Shown: one piece after another, positions 8,960 through 18,056 of the stretch | How the letters are laid out: every line of letters starts with the position of its first letter | Position numbering within the stretch: position 1 is the stretch's first letter | Source of the DNA: Shewanella sp. UCD-KL21 | Lineage (GTDB): Bacteria > Pseudomonadota > Gammaproteobacteria > Enterobacterales > Shewanellaceae | DNA: 64,000 nt | NCBI RefSeq assembly: GCF_001957135.1 | Contig: NZ_MPHK01000011.1 | Span: forward strand, 1 to 64,000 | Direction of reading: 5' to 3' | Notes under the pieces: model-generated | The model's database searches: none | What the model saw: only the letters and a program-made list of their open reading frames with translations | Told to the model about the DNA's origin: nothing | Position numbers and translations under genes: made by a program

Positions 8960-10562
8960 ATTATCCTATATTCCTAAGCTGTCGATAATCGACTTAGTTT
9001 TTCTATTCACTTCAAGTATTCTGACGACCTTACTTGGGTTGGTGCTACCATTTGCAATTTTGATTATCTTTGACCGGGTACTGCCAAATCAAGCAACTTC
9101 CACCTTGTACTTTATCTATTCAATTATTTTAATTGCGATAATTTTAGATTACAAAGTGAAAGCATTAGAAGAAACCCTTATTGCTGATATTGGTAATAAG
9201 TTTGAAAGAAAAATCACCAATCAACTGTTTCAGGCGGTATGTCATGCCAATATCACCCGTTTTAAAAAGCTTGAAGTCGGTGAATACTTAGAACGACTCA
9301 ATACAATCCCCAGCTTAAAGTCCTATTTTAGTGGTGACTTAGTGTCATCTTTTATCAATATATTTACTTGTATTGTGACCATAGTCGTACTGGCGGTCAT
9401 TAATCTAAATACCGGTATTATCATCAGTGTGGCGTCATTGTTTCTATTTATTATTGCTAATTTTTCAACAAGTAAAAAAGTGCAGCTATTAGAAACTAAG
9501 TCGACTATTGAGGGCATTACAAACTCTAAAATAATCGAAATTGTGTCGTACCCACTGGATATTAAAAGTCGCACCATGGAATACCGAGTTGAAAACTTGA
9601 TGAATAACATGATCGAACAACGAGAGCATTTCAGTACAAAATTTGAAAGACAGGAATCAAATTTTGCCTTAATTCTTTCTTTGGTACAGCAGCTTTCAGT
9701 GGCGGTAGTGGTAATTAATGGTGCCCTTAGCGTGATCGCAACAGAAATGAGCCAAGGGGTAATGGCGGCTATTATTTTATTAACTAACCGCTATTTTGGC
9801 CCGTATCAGCAAGCGATGAGAACCATGGGGCAATGGAAAATCAATAAAATTTACATTGATCGCTTGAATGAAATGTTGCTGATGGAAAATACCAATAAAG
9901 CGGCTTGCACCTCGTCTGAGTCTGCTGCCGAGCCAGAGCCTAGCGCCCGTTCTGATTCAAGTGTGTTGGCCAGTGATAAAGCTAACGAAGCGTTATTAGC
10001 CTACAACGGTAGGATCCCCAAGATAATTTTTAATAATCGAGAAATCTCTTTTACTAAGGGAAAAATAACCCTACTAAAAGGCAAGTCGGGTAGTGGTAAA
10101 ACCCGGTTAATTGAGCGCATTGTACAAAAATCTCAAGAAGACAATATCGATGCTAACCTTGTTGTAACTATAGATAAAAACAGCAGTTTTATTGAAGGGA
10201 CTATCATAGATAATATCACTTGTTTTAGGCCGCAATTACATAAGGCGGCATATTCTCTTTGTGAAGCGTTATCAATAAAAGAAGATATCGACCAACTCAA
10301 ACTCGGTTTTTTTACTGAGCTCAGTAGCGGTGATAGTAAAGTCTTTTCTCGTCAGGTTTCTTTTTTATTACTTATTGTAAGAGCACTATTAAATAACAAG
10401 TTGGTGATTATTATTGATGACTTTGATCTTGTTTACGATCAAGAAGTGGCGATTAATTTGCTCTCTTGTTTGAGGCCCCGCACCGGAAAATACTCCTTTG
10501 TCATAGTGAGTAATAAAATCACCAATACTGACACCATGGTTGAAACGATTACATTGGGTTAA
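8952..10562 (+). CDS. ABC half transporter with degenerate ATPase, type I secretion
   Basis: A 536-residue protein with several hydrophobic segments in the first 300 residues (type I exporter transmembrane fold), an Ala/Ser/Glu-rich linker near 315-340, then a nucleotide-binding domain. Walker A is intact (G-K-S-G-S-G-K-T, about residue 377). The Q-loop Gln is missing, the signature is reduced to L-S-S-G-D, Walker B reads I-I-I-D-D-F so the catalytic Glu is Asp, and the H-loop reads V-S-N-K with Asn in place of His. It has no N-terminal peptidase-like domain. It is probably one half of a heterodimer with the next gene, which starts 3 bases after this stop. Confidence 0.85.
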   Translation: MNKLSYIPKLSIIDLVFLFTSSILTTLLGLVLPFAILIIFDRVLPNQATSTLYFIYSIILIAIILDYKVKALEETLIADIGNKFERKITNQLFQAVCHANITRFKKLEVGEYLERLNTIPSLKSYFSGDLVSSFINIFTCIVTIVVLAVINLNTGIIISVASLFLFIIANFSTSKKVQLLETKSTIEGITNSKIIEIVSYPLDIKSRTMEYRVENLMNNMIEQREHFSTKFERQESNFALILSLVQQLSVAVVVINGALSVIATEMSQGVMAAIILLTNRYFGPYQQAMRTMGQWKINKIYIDRLNEMLLMENTNKAACTSSESAAEPEPSARSDSSVLASDKANEALLAYNGRIPKIIFNNREISFTKGKITLLKGKSGSGKTRLIERIVQKSQEDNIDANLVVTIDKNSSFIEGTIIDNITCFRPQLHKAAYSLCEALSIKEDIDQLKLGFFTELSSGDSKVFSRQVSFLLLIVRALLNNKLVIIIDDFDLVYDQEVAINLLSCLRPRTGKYSFVIVSNKITNTDTMVETITLG

Positions 10563-10565
10563 AAA

Positions 10566-12725
10566 ATGGATACTTTAATAGCATTTGATGAGCTTAACGA
10601 AAGACTAGAGCACTTTAAACATGGTGAGTATCAGCAGCGCTTTGAACAAACGCCATTATTAAATGGCATAGCCTATGCGTTGATTGCATTAGAGTGGGAA
10701 GGGACCCCCAGTATTTTATCCGATGTCTTTATTCATCATGACAACCACCTTAGCGCATTTAAAGCTACATTAACCAGAGTTGGCTATGAGTGTCTAAGCA
10801 TTGATATAAAAAGAAAAGATCAATTACACCAGGTCACATGTCCGGCCTTTATTTCGCTAAAACATCAAAATTACATTTTACTCAGTTATAACGATAAAAC
10901 CTGCTTCTTATATGATTATGAAAATGACAATATTTTCGAGTATGTGTTTGATCCCAGCGGCGAGTTTGTCGCATCGATTTGTTACATATCAAGTTACTCT
11001 CGGTTATTTCGAGAGCCGCCGCCAGAGTCTCAAGATAAAAAGAATTGGATTAAATATTCGTTTTATCGATATAACGCAGAATTTAAAGATCTCATTAAAC
11101 AGAGTTTAGGGATCAACTTATTGGGCGCCCTGCAGCCTTTTTTTATTATGAGTGTATACAATTTTGCTTTAAGTGCAGGCTCGATTTCTACTTTATTGTG
11201 GCTTTCAGCAGGGGCTGTGATGGTCGCTTTTTTCGAATATATTTTGAAAAAGCAGCGTATGGAAATTCTAGCAACCTCAGGCAAGGAGCTCTCTTGTTAT
11301 ATTTCTTACAGTGTGTTGTCTAAACTGCTGTGGCTGCCCTATGCGATGACATCAAGTGCCGGTACCTCTTCACAGTTAGCCAGACTCAAAGATATCGACC
11401 AATTTAGGCAGTTAGTGACAGCAGAATCAAGCTTAAGCTACTTTGACTTACCTTTTATTTTTATTTTTATCATTGCCATTGTCATCATGTCTGGCACCGC
11501 GGCAATAACCGTAATATCCGGTATTTTAGTCATGGTGGGCTTTTGTGTGTATGGCCGCTACATCTATGCCAAATCGGCTTCCCAAAGCTCCAGAGCCAAT
11601 GCGATGGTTTCTTATCAGTGGAATGAAATATTATCCAATACCTCATCAATTCAAGGGTTACCCCTAATCTCGGTATTAAAATCACGTTTTAATTCAGCGT
11701 TAATACAAAGATTAAGCGATTCACACCAAGTGAGTACCACTAACAACAAAGTGCAGAGTATGGGTGGCAGCTTAATTCAAATTATCGGCATAACCAGTAT
11801 TGTCACCGCAGTGTCAGGGGTGATGGAAGGCACGACAGATGCAGGGGCTATGTTGGCCATTATTATCTTAGTGTGGAAGGCCTTAACGCCAATTATGGGC
11901 ATTTATAATTCCTTAGCCAAAATCGATACTATTAAGGCTTCAACGGGGCAAATTAATGCGCTAATGTCACTGGATGACGATCGGAATAAAATGGAGAAAA
12001 GCTCGCCATTAAATCAATTTCAGGGACAGTTAGAAGTTACCGGGCTAACCCATCGTTATGCGGGGCTTTCAAAAGGGTTAACTAACTTATCTTTTCGTGT
12101 TGGCAAAGGTCAGAAAGTGTCAGTTTGTGCGCCTTCTGGGGTAGGTAAAACCACTTTAATGAACCTTTTAGGGGGGATTGAAACCCGTTTTCAAGGTCAA
12201 ATCACGTTAGATAATTATAATATTACCCAGTTTAATAGCTTCAAATATAGAAATAGCATCTGCTATATCCCCTTTGATTTTCATTTATACCAAGGGTCAA
12301 TTCTGGCTAATTATCGGCTTTATAATGGCTATGTTGATGAAGACCATATCGATAAAATGATCAGCTTTTTTCATTTAGAAAAATACTTGCCAGAAGGTAA
12401 GGCAACACTGATCACCAGCGGATTAATCAAAAGCTTACCAGATGGTATTTTAAGAAAAATAAAGCTCATGATTGGTATTGGTAGTTGTCAGCAAAAATTT
12501 CTTATTATTGATGAGCCGTTTGTCGGCTCAGAAAAAGAAAATAGCCATTATTTAACTTCGCTTTTTTCTAGCTATTTAAAGAAATGCACAGTGATCTATA
12601 CCAGCAATGAAAAGGCCATGGTGGCAACATCAGATCTGTGTTTACTGCTGGATGAAGAGGGAGCGCAGAAGTTTTTTGGTACACCTGATAAGGTCTTATC
12701 AGCGGCTTCTAAAATATTATATTAA
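10566..12725 (+). CDS. ABC half transporter with inactive C39-like domain, type I secretion
   Basis: A 719-residue protein. Residues about 10-145 resemble the C39 peptidase-like domain of HlyB/LapB-type exporters, but the position of the catalytic Cys is Asn (L-N-G-I-A-Y-A-L), so it should bind rather than cut substrate. Transmembrane segments follow (about 180-440), then an ATPase domain with Walker A A-P-S-G-V-G-K-T-T (about 521) and Walker B I-I-D-E-P carrying the catalytic Glu. The Q-loop Gln is Phe, the signature motif is hard to find, and the H-loop reads T-S-N-E without His. Together with the preceding subunit it would form an asymmetric exporter; which nucleotide site hydrolyses ATP is not obvious. 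Confidence 0.85.
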   Translation: MDTLIAFDELNERLEHFKHGEYQQRFEQTPLLNGIAYALIALEWEGTPSILSDVFIHHDNHLSAFKATLTRVGYECLSIDIKRKDQLHQVTCPAFISLKHQNYILLSYNDKTCFLYDYENDNIFEYVFDPSGEFVASICYISSYSRLFREPPPESQDKKNWIKYSFYRYNAEFKDLIKQSLGINLLGALQPFFIMSVYNFALSAGSISTLLWLSAGAVMVAFFEYILKKQRMEILATSGKELSCYISYSVLSKLLWLPYAMTSSAGTSSQLARLKDIDQFRQLVTAESSLSYFDLPFIFIFIIAIVIMSGTAAITVISGILVMVGFCVYGRYIYAKSASQSSRANAMVSYQWNEILSNTSSIQGLPLISVLKSRFNSALIQRLSDSHQVSTTNNKVQSMGGSLIQIIGITSIVTAVSGVMEGTTDAGAMLAIIILVWKALTPIMGIYNSLAKIDTIKASTGQINALMSLDDDRNKMEKSSPLNQFQGQLEVTGLTHRYAGLSKGLTNLSFRVGKGQKVSVCAPSGVGKTTLMNLLGGIETRFQGQITLDNYNITQFNSFKYRNSICYIPFDFHLYQGSILANYRLYNGYVDEDHIDKMISFFHLEKYLPEGKATLITSGLIKSLPDGILRKIKLMIGIGSCQQKFLIIDEPFVGSEKENSHYLTSLFSSYLKKCTVIYTSNEKAMVATSDLCLLLDEEGAQKFFGTPDKVLSAASKILY

Positions 12726-12876
12726 AGGCAGTAATCCGTTATTGATGGGATCCACTTTTGCTGGCTGGAGTTGTATCTGTACTTTTAGTATTTACGATTT
12801 TATTATCCGTACTTTTAGCCTCTGTACTTTGAGCGTCGCTATAAATAAAGCGCAGCCAAAACACAAATAGTCGTCA

Positions 12877-15297
12877 TCAAATAAATTTAGTGAGTTTTTC
12901 TACCAGAATTTCGCGTCTAAAGGGCTTAGGTAAATAATCGTTCATGCCCACATCGTAACATTTTTGAATATCATCATCTAAAATCGAAGCGGTTAAGGCT
13001 ATGATCACCACAGGCTCTGAGCCTTCTACCTTTTCAAAAGCGCGTATGGCCTCAGTGGCTTCAAAGCCTGTCATAACCGGCATCATACAATCCATCAGTA
13101 TCAATTCGATGTTTTTATGGTGACGTTTGTATATTTCTAGGGCTTCGCCACCATGGTTGGCAATTTTGTAATTAATCCCTAATTTTTTTAAGTTAATTTC
13201 AACGACCTTTTGATTAATTTTATTATCTTCCACCAACAAAATAAGCTTGTCACTCGTCATCGACGCTGGAGTTGTTTCAATATCTGGATCAGCTAATCTT
13301 GTGACGGTTTTCAGTAATGTGTCTAACCTAAGCCCCAGTAGTGGGATTGTGATGTAGCCTGAAACAGCCTCGCCAAAGTCATCCTTGCTATCACTGTTAT
13401 GACGAGATAGCACCACTGGCAAGTTGGGGTAAGCTTTAGTTATGTTAATGATATCAGAGGCTTTAGTTGTGGGAGTTTGCTTGATCAGTAATACTGCACT
13501 GTCTGATATTGATTCAGGCAGCTCATCTAAGGCCTTAACTAAGATGACAGGGTAGTTAAATTCATCCAAATTTTGCAGTAACAGGGTTTCATGCTCGTTA
13601 GCACAATAATAAATGGTTTGAGCTGGCTTAGCTGGGGCGGTATGGGCCTGCTTGTCTAAAATTAAATTGAAATAAAACTCTGAGCCGACTCCTTTAGTTG
13701 AGTTGATTTCTATTTTACTGCCCATCATTTGAACCATTTTGGCTGAAATAGCCAGCCCTAAGCCTGTGCCACCAAACTCAGTAGAGGTGCTATTGCTTTC
13801 TTGTTTAAATTCTTCAAATACCTGACTTTGTTTGTCTTCATCTATTCCAATACCTGTATCTCTTACTGAGAAATATAAATTAACCTTATGCTCTTGGGCG
13901 CTTTTTAACGGCAGTTGTCGCAAGGTAAATTGCACTGAGCCAGAGTTGGTAAACTTAATCGCATTTGATGCCAAATTCATCAAAATTTGTCTTAGCTTTT
14001 GCTCATCGGCGCGGATAAGCGTCGGTATTTGTGCATCCATATCGATACGTAATTCGATATCTTTTTGCTGTGCTTTAGGGGCGATAAGGGCTGCTGTATC
14101 GTAGATAACTTCTTTTATGGCGCAGGTGTGAACATTAATATCAAACTTGCCCGATTCAATTTTGGAGAGGTCTAAAATATCATTGATAAGCATTAATAGC
14201 GTTTGAGAGGATGCATTAATCGTCGCTAAATAGTCTTTTTGCATGGCGTTTAAATTAGAGTCTGTGAGGATCTCTGTCATGCCAATAATGCCATTTAACG
14301 GAGTACGTATTTCGTGGGACATATTCGCGAGAAAAGAGCTTTTAGCCCTATTGGCCTTTATTTCATCTTGCTTAGCGTCAATCAGCTCTTCTTCAAGTTT
14401 ATGGCTGGCAATGTTGACCGTAAATAAGGTGATAAAGATAAGTAAGCATAATAATAAGGCCAGCAGATAGTCATACAATAAGTAATTTTTAATTTTCTCA
14501 TCTATCATGCTTGGAAGTTGATTAAATAACGCATCAAGCTCCTTTTCAACCTGTATAATCGAGGCGCGAAGCTCACCTTGTAGCCCGGATTTATAGTCGT
14601 AGCCAAGCTTTTGATGTGCCGTCTGTAGCGAAAAAAATGTGTTTTTATAGGCTGTTAAATGGCGGGTAACGGATTTATCAATATTATCTCGGCCCAGAAG
14701 TGAGCCAAGCACGTCAAATTGCTGCGTAATTTGCTCAAGCTGCTTTGGGTCAAAGTGAGTGAAAAACTCGAAAGTCTGCTGCTGAATATCAAGCAGTATC
14801 TGGTTTAATTCAGCATCATGCAGCTGCAAAGCATGTTGCTCAAAAGCCAGCTCCGCAAGCCTTAATCTGCTTTGATCACCAGCTTCAAGACCATCTCCGT
14901 AAATCAAAAAGGTTTGCTTACTCAGTTCGTTAAAGGTGTTGGTATAGCGGGCGACACTCTTGATACTGTCAAGGCCGTTAAAGTCGATTTGTAAGTCATG
15001 GGATATCAATATGCTATTGATATCTAGCAGTTGTTGTTCTAATAATCTTTCGCTGCTATTAAGTTGGTTGATGTATTGCTCTTCACGTCTTAGGATAAAA
15101 TCTTTTTCTAATCGCCGAAGTTGTAAAAGGGTATTGGAGGCAAGCGATATCTGATTTTGAAACACTCCGAGCTGGTGTCGCTGTTGAATAGTTTTTTGAT
15201 TGGCGATTAAAAAAAGTATCAGAATAATAAATATTGAAACCGCACCAGCAGCCATTAACTGCTTAAGATTAAGTCGTGCAAAAGTTTTCATATCCAT
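12877..15297 (-). CDS. Hybrid sensor histidine kinase, two-receiver tail
   Basis: An 806-residue protein. Spans at about 13-33 and 272-297 enclose a 240-residue helical periplasmic sensor. The kinase core is complete: DHp H328 in N-M-S-H-E-I-R-T-P-L-N-G, N-box L-A-S-N-A-I-K-F, D-T-G-I-G-I and G-G-T-G-L-G-L. A receiver-like domain without phosphoacceptor Asp comes next, and a full receiver ends the protein (V-E-D-N, L-M-D-C-M-M-P, K-P-F). There is no C-terminal Hpt, which BarA/TorS-type kinases usually have. It faces the secretion operon and is a good candidate for the phosphate source of the separate Hpt protein encoded at 3637; this link is inferred from position and complementary domain content. 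Confidence 0.85.
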   Translation of the reverse strand: MDMKTFARLNLKQLMAAGAVSIFIILILFLIANQKTIQQRHQLGVFQNQISLASNTLLQLRRLEKDFILRREEQYINQLNSSERLLEQQLLDINSILISHDLQIDFNGLDSIKSVARYTNTFNELSKQTFLIYGDGLEAGDQSRLRLAELAFEQHALQLHDAELNQILLDIQQQTFEFFTHFDPKQLEQITQQFDVLGSLLGRDNIDKSVTRHLTAYKNTFFSLQTAHQKLGYDYKSGLQGELRASIIQVEKELDALFNQLPSMIDEKIKNYLLYDYLLALLLCLLIFITLFTVNIASHKLEEELIDAKQDEIKANRAKSSFLANMSHEIRTPLNGIIGMTEILTDSNLNAMQKDYLATINASSQTLLMLINDILDLSKIESGKFDINVHTCAIKEVIYDTAALIAPKAQQKDIELRIDMDAQIPTLIRADEQKLRQILMNLASNAIKFTNSGSVQFTLRQLPLKSAQEHKVNLYFSVRDTGIGIDEDKQSQVFEEFKQESNSTSTEFGGTGLGLAISAKMVQMMGSKIEINSTKGVGSEFYFNLILDKQAHTAPAKPAQTIYYCANEHETLLLQNLDEFNYPVILVKALDELPESISDSAVLLIKQTPTTKASDIINITKAYPNLPVVLSRHNSDSKDDFGEAVSGYITIPLLGLRLDTLLKTVTRLADPDIETTPASMTSDKLILLVEDNKINQKVVEINLKKLGINYKIANHGGEALEIYKRHHKNIELILMDCMMPVMTGFEATEAIRAFEKVEGSEPVVIIALTASILDDDIQKCYDVGMNDYLPKPFRREILVEKLTKFI

Positions 15298-15686
15298 AAA
15301 CCTTTAGTAGTCCATTATCATTGCCAATCCCATCTAATAACTATAGTTGTAAACCATATAAATTGTAGAAAACACACAGAAAAATATAAATAAAACACTG
15401 ATGAAATCAAGCCATAAGATAAGCTTATCAGTCACAATAAAAATAAATTGCAGCAGGTTTATCTTACTCATAGCTGCATTGTTTCAGGCTGACATGGGTA
15501 AGGCTTGAATATAATGAAAAACCTTGCCGTTTTAGGGGAAGCACATAGCGTGATACAGATTGCTAAAGAGCACGAAAAACCAATATTAATTGCAGTTAAA
15601 CCGCGGAGTTTTTGGGTTTCTCTGGTATTTTAGTCACAATTTTTTGGCCAGTATTCTGGCTTTAGCTGTTTTGGGAATATGCAGAC
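15298..15686. other. Intergenic region between divergent genes (kinase and SUKH)
   Basis: 389 bases, AT rich in the first half. It should hold the promoters of the hybrid kinase and of the SUKH gene, but I see no convincing -35/-10 pair. A 39-codon reading frame (15514-15633, +) lies inside; it has no good ribosome site and no recognisable relatives, and I do not call it a gene. Confidence 0.5.
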
Positions 15687-16136
15687 ATGAATAGCATCGA
15701 TCTATTTGTAAAAAACTGGGGCAGTAAAAATGCCATGGTGCCAATAAAGAGTCAGTTTATCGCTGAACTTGAGGCAAAACTGACGGCAGTGCTGCCTGAC
15801 TCATATAAGTATTTAATCTCAACCTATGGTTTGGTGCACACCCCTAATGTATTGACTAAAATTTGCGATTTAGGTGTCGATATTTCAGAAGTACAGGACT
15901 TTTTAAGCCTTGACGATGTGGCATTACTGTCCAACTTATATGAAATGAGCGGCATGCCCAAAGGGCATATTTTGTTTGCCTCTGATTGTAAGGGCAACAT
16001 GTTTTGCTTTAAGCAAAGCGAGTGTCAAACTCAGCAGCAAGATGTAGCGGTGTGGTTTTATAACCAAGGCTTAGGGACGGTTGAAAAGGTATCTAATTCG
16101 TTCAGTCAGTGGTTACAGCAATTCAATGATCTATAA
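15687..16136 (+). CDS. SMI1/KNR4 (SUKH) family protein, orphan immunity-type
   Basis: A 149-residue soluble protein with the SUKH pattern: an N-terminal helix pair ending L-P-D-S-Y-K-Y-L-I-S-T-Y-G, a central loop and strand with G-H-I-L-F-A-S-D-C-K-G-N-M-F-C-F, and a later V-A-V-W-F-Y strand. SUKH proteins are known as immunity proteins for polymorphic and contact-dependent toxins and also occur as stand-alone regulators. No toxin gene lies next to it, so it may be an orphan immunity gene or a remnant of a toxin cassette. The start ATG is preceded by only a weak ribosome site. The fold call is moderately sure; the function is not. Confidence 0.6.
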   Translation: MNSIDLFVKNWGSKNAMVPIKSQFIAELEAKLTAVLPDSYKYLISTYGLVHTPNVLTKICDLGVDISEVQDFLSLDDVALLSNLYEMSGMPKGHILFASDCKGNMFCFKQSECQTQQQDVAVWFYNQGLGTVEKVSNSFSQWLQQFNDL

Positions 16137-16325
16137 ATAGCCAATAAAAGCAGGTCTTTATTCAGCAGGGATTTACTTGGGTAGTACTTTATTGTTGTTG
16201 GTTTTCAGTAAAGCTACTGCTTTACATTAGTGGTATAGCAAATGTATGTTGATGTTAAGGTTTGCTTGAAAATTAAACAGTTTAGGCCTTGGGTTTAATT
16301 CTGCTGACACGATGAAGGGGTGGTT

Positions 16326-17047
16326 GTGGACATAAAATTGAATATCAAACTATCTACATTCTGTGTAACTCAATTCTCATTAGTCACCCTGTTGGTTCTT
16401 TTAGGCGGAGCTGCCTATATTTATGCTCATATCACTGGGCATGAATATGTATTGGGTTTCTTACCGTTATTTGATGTTGGTAATGAGCAAAGCTTTCCGA
16501 CGTATTTCTCGGTATTAAATTTATTATTAGCTTCCATGTTGTTTTTTGTTTTATATCTATATGAAAAAAACAATAATCAAAAAGGCTTTAATTATTGGTT
16601 ATATTTGGGTGTACTATTTTTATTATTATCCTGTGATGAGAGCGTAGGGGGACACGAAAAGTTTTCAAATATTCATGATTACCTTGCTGCTAACGACATC
16701 ATTCCGCCCTTGATCAGCTCACACACATGGTTACCCTTTGGAGTGTTGTTTGTGTTAGTTGTAGGCGTCTCGCTAGTGCCATTTTTAAGATCATTATCAA
16801 AGCAAAGCGCTTTTTATTTTGTACTTCAGGGGGGATTTTTCTTACCGGGGCTGTTGGTTTTGAATATTTAGGCGCTGTGATGTTAGAGCACGGATTAGTC
16901 GATTCAAAGGCTGACTTATTGTACAAACTGCGGCGTGTATTTGAAGAGGCGTTTGAAATGTATGGCATCGCAATATTAAACTGTGCGTTATATCGTGAGA
17001 TGCTTAATAGAAAACTTTGTTTGGTGATTCATCGCTTAGAATCATAA
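16326..17047 (+). pseudogene. Multi-span membrane protein gene interrupted at a six-G run (frameshift)
   Basis: The first part reads from a GTG at 16326 (AAGGGG 6 bases before it) and runs off frame to a stop at 16871. The protein clearly continues in the -1 frame to 17047. The switch lies at G6 (16830-16835). One more G would give a continuous 240-residue protein with about six hydrophobic spans, a central C-D-E-S-V-G-G-H-E motif followed by I-H-D-Y, and a C-terminal F-E-E-A-F-E-M-Y-G-I. The zero frame reads G-GGG-GGA here, so a programmed -1 frameshift would give the same product. It may be a phase-variable gene, a recoded gene, a decaying gene or a sequencing error. I do not recognise the family; the next gene looks like a distant paralogue. 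Confidence 0.7.
16830..16835 (+). repeat. Poly-G tract (six G) at the frameshift point
   Basis: Six consecutive G residues followed by ATTTTT. A G7 version would restore the reading frame of the membrane protein gene around it. The zero-frame reading G-GGG-GGA also fits the X-XXY-YYZ form of a -1 slippery heptamer. Confidence 0.75.
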
Positions 17048-17267
17048 GCTATAAACTTCGCCGCAGAGTTGCACAGACTTTACCGGATTATAGTAAGAGA
17101 ACGGTGAAAGCTGATTGTTCGCTATAAGATTTTCCCTTCATTCAAGTCACAAGAGCGTACTGCTAAACCCCAAGCGCTAAATTTTACTATCACCCAAGTT
17201 ACGACTATAACTTAACTAGTCGACTCTAATGGGTGAGCCTGCCAATAACGTTTAGGGAAGTTTAAAC

Positions 17268-17932
17268 ATGAAAATGCAGATATTTTCTCAGGCTAAAAGT
17301 CTCACCGGTTTCTTCTTTATTCTCTATTTTTTACCCCTTGCTTTATTGCTTTATTGCTATTTGTTATCCTCGCCAGTACAACTATGGATTTACCTTTTGG
17401 CATTTTTACCCGTGATCTCGCCGCGACGGCAGAAGTGAATCCTTTAACTGGGGTGACATCAAATGTTGGCGCTTTATTGTGGGCAGCTGCTGCAACCATA
17501 TGCTTTTTAGCTTGGGAGGTTTTTCGTCATCAGCCTAAAGAAAAGTGGTTTGCTGCATTTATGTTGTGTTCAGGCCTATTAACCTCGCTGCTATTATGTG
17601 ACGACTTTTTTATGCTGCATGATTATATTTTTCCGCGTTATTTAGATATCAAAGAGAAGTTTTTTCTACTGGCTTACTTGAGTTTAATGTTGTGCTGGGT
17701 GGTGGTTTTCAGAAAGTGCATCCTTAATACCGAGTATCTTATTCTGCTGCTCGCCTTTGTTTTTTTGGGCTTGTCAGTGTTGGTAGATCAATTTCAAACT
17801 CCAATTGAGGCATTTATTGGTGACTCACGTATTTTGTTTGAGGATGGCTTTAAGCTGATTGGTATTGTTAGTTGGCTTGGCTATTTTTTTAAATGCTGTT
17901 TATTGAAAATGAACGAAAATATACTCGAGTAA
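17268..17932 (+). pseudogene. Paralogous membrane protein gene interrupted by an 8-bp tandem duplication
   Basis: From the ATG at 17268 the frame encodes a signal-like first span and then reaches a stop near 17439; the remainder of the protein is encoded in another frame to 17932. The break coincides with two adjacent copies of GCTTTATT (17340-17355). Removing one copy gives a single 218-residue frame (665 minus 8 bases is a multiple of three) reading P-L-A-L-L-L-F-V-I-L-A-S. The restored protein has about six spans, a C-D-D-F-F-M-L-H-D motif and F-E-D-G-F-K-L-I-G-I near the end, matching the plan of the preceding broken gene. No function is recognised; the acidic/His motif inside the membrane region suggests a metal or cofactor site, which is only a guess. 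Confidence 0.7.
17340..17355 (+). repeat. 8-bp tandem duplication GCTTTATT x2
   Basis: Two perfect adjacent copies. Loss of one copy restores the membrane protein reading frame, so this is the frameshifting event and a site where slipped-strand mispairing could switch the gene on and off. Confidence 0.85.
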
Positions 17933-18056
17933 GGGGGTTAATTAATTTCTTTGGCAGATTGGATTGATCTCTTAAAGTGTATGCAATACGCCATTTTTAC
18001 CAGCAGCTAACGTCGGCGCTTTAGGCTAAAACTAGCACCAACACCTAGGCTGAAAA

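Noticed and set aside
12726..12876. A terminator between the secretion operon and the hybrid kinase gene
   Set aside because: No stem with a T run is found in either direction; only short AT-rich sequence and partial GTACTTT repeats.
15514..15633. A 39-codon reading frame in the gap before the SUKH gene
   Set aside because: No ribosome site, no recognisable family, and the composition looks non-coding.
17294..17437. A short separate gene formed by the N-terminal frame of the second membrane protein
   Set aside because: The frame joins perfectly with the downstream frame once one 8-bp copy is removed, so it is a fragment, not a gene.
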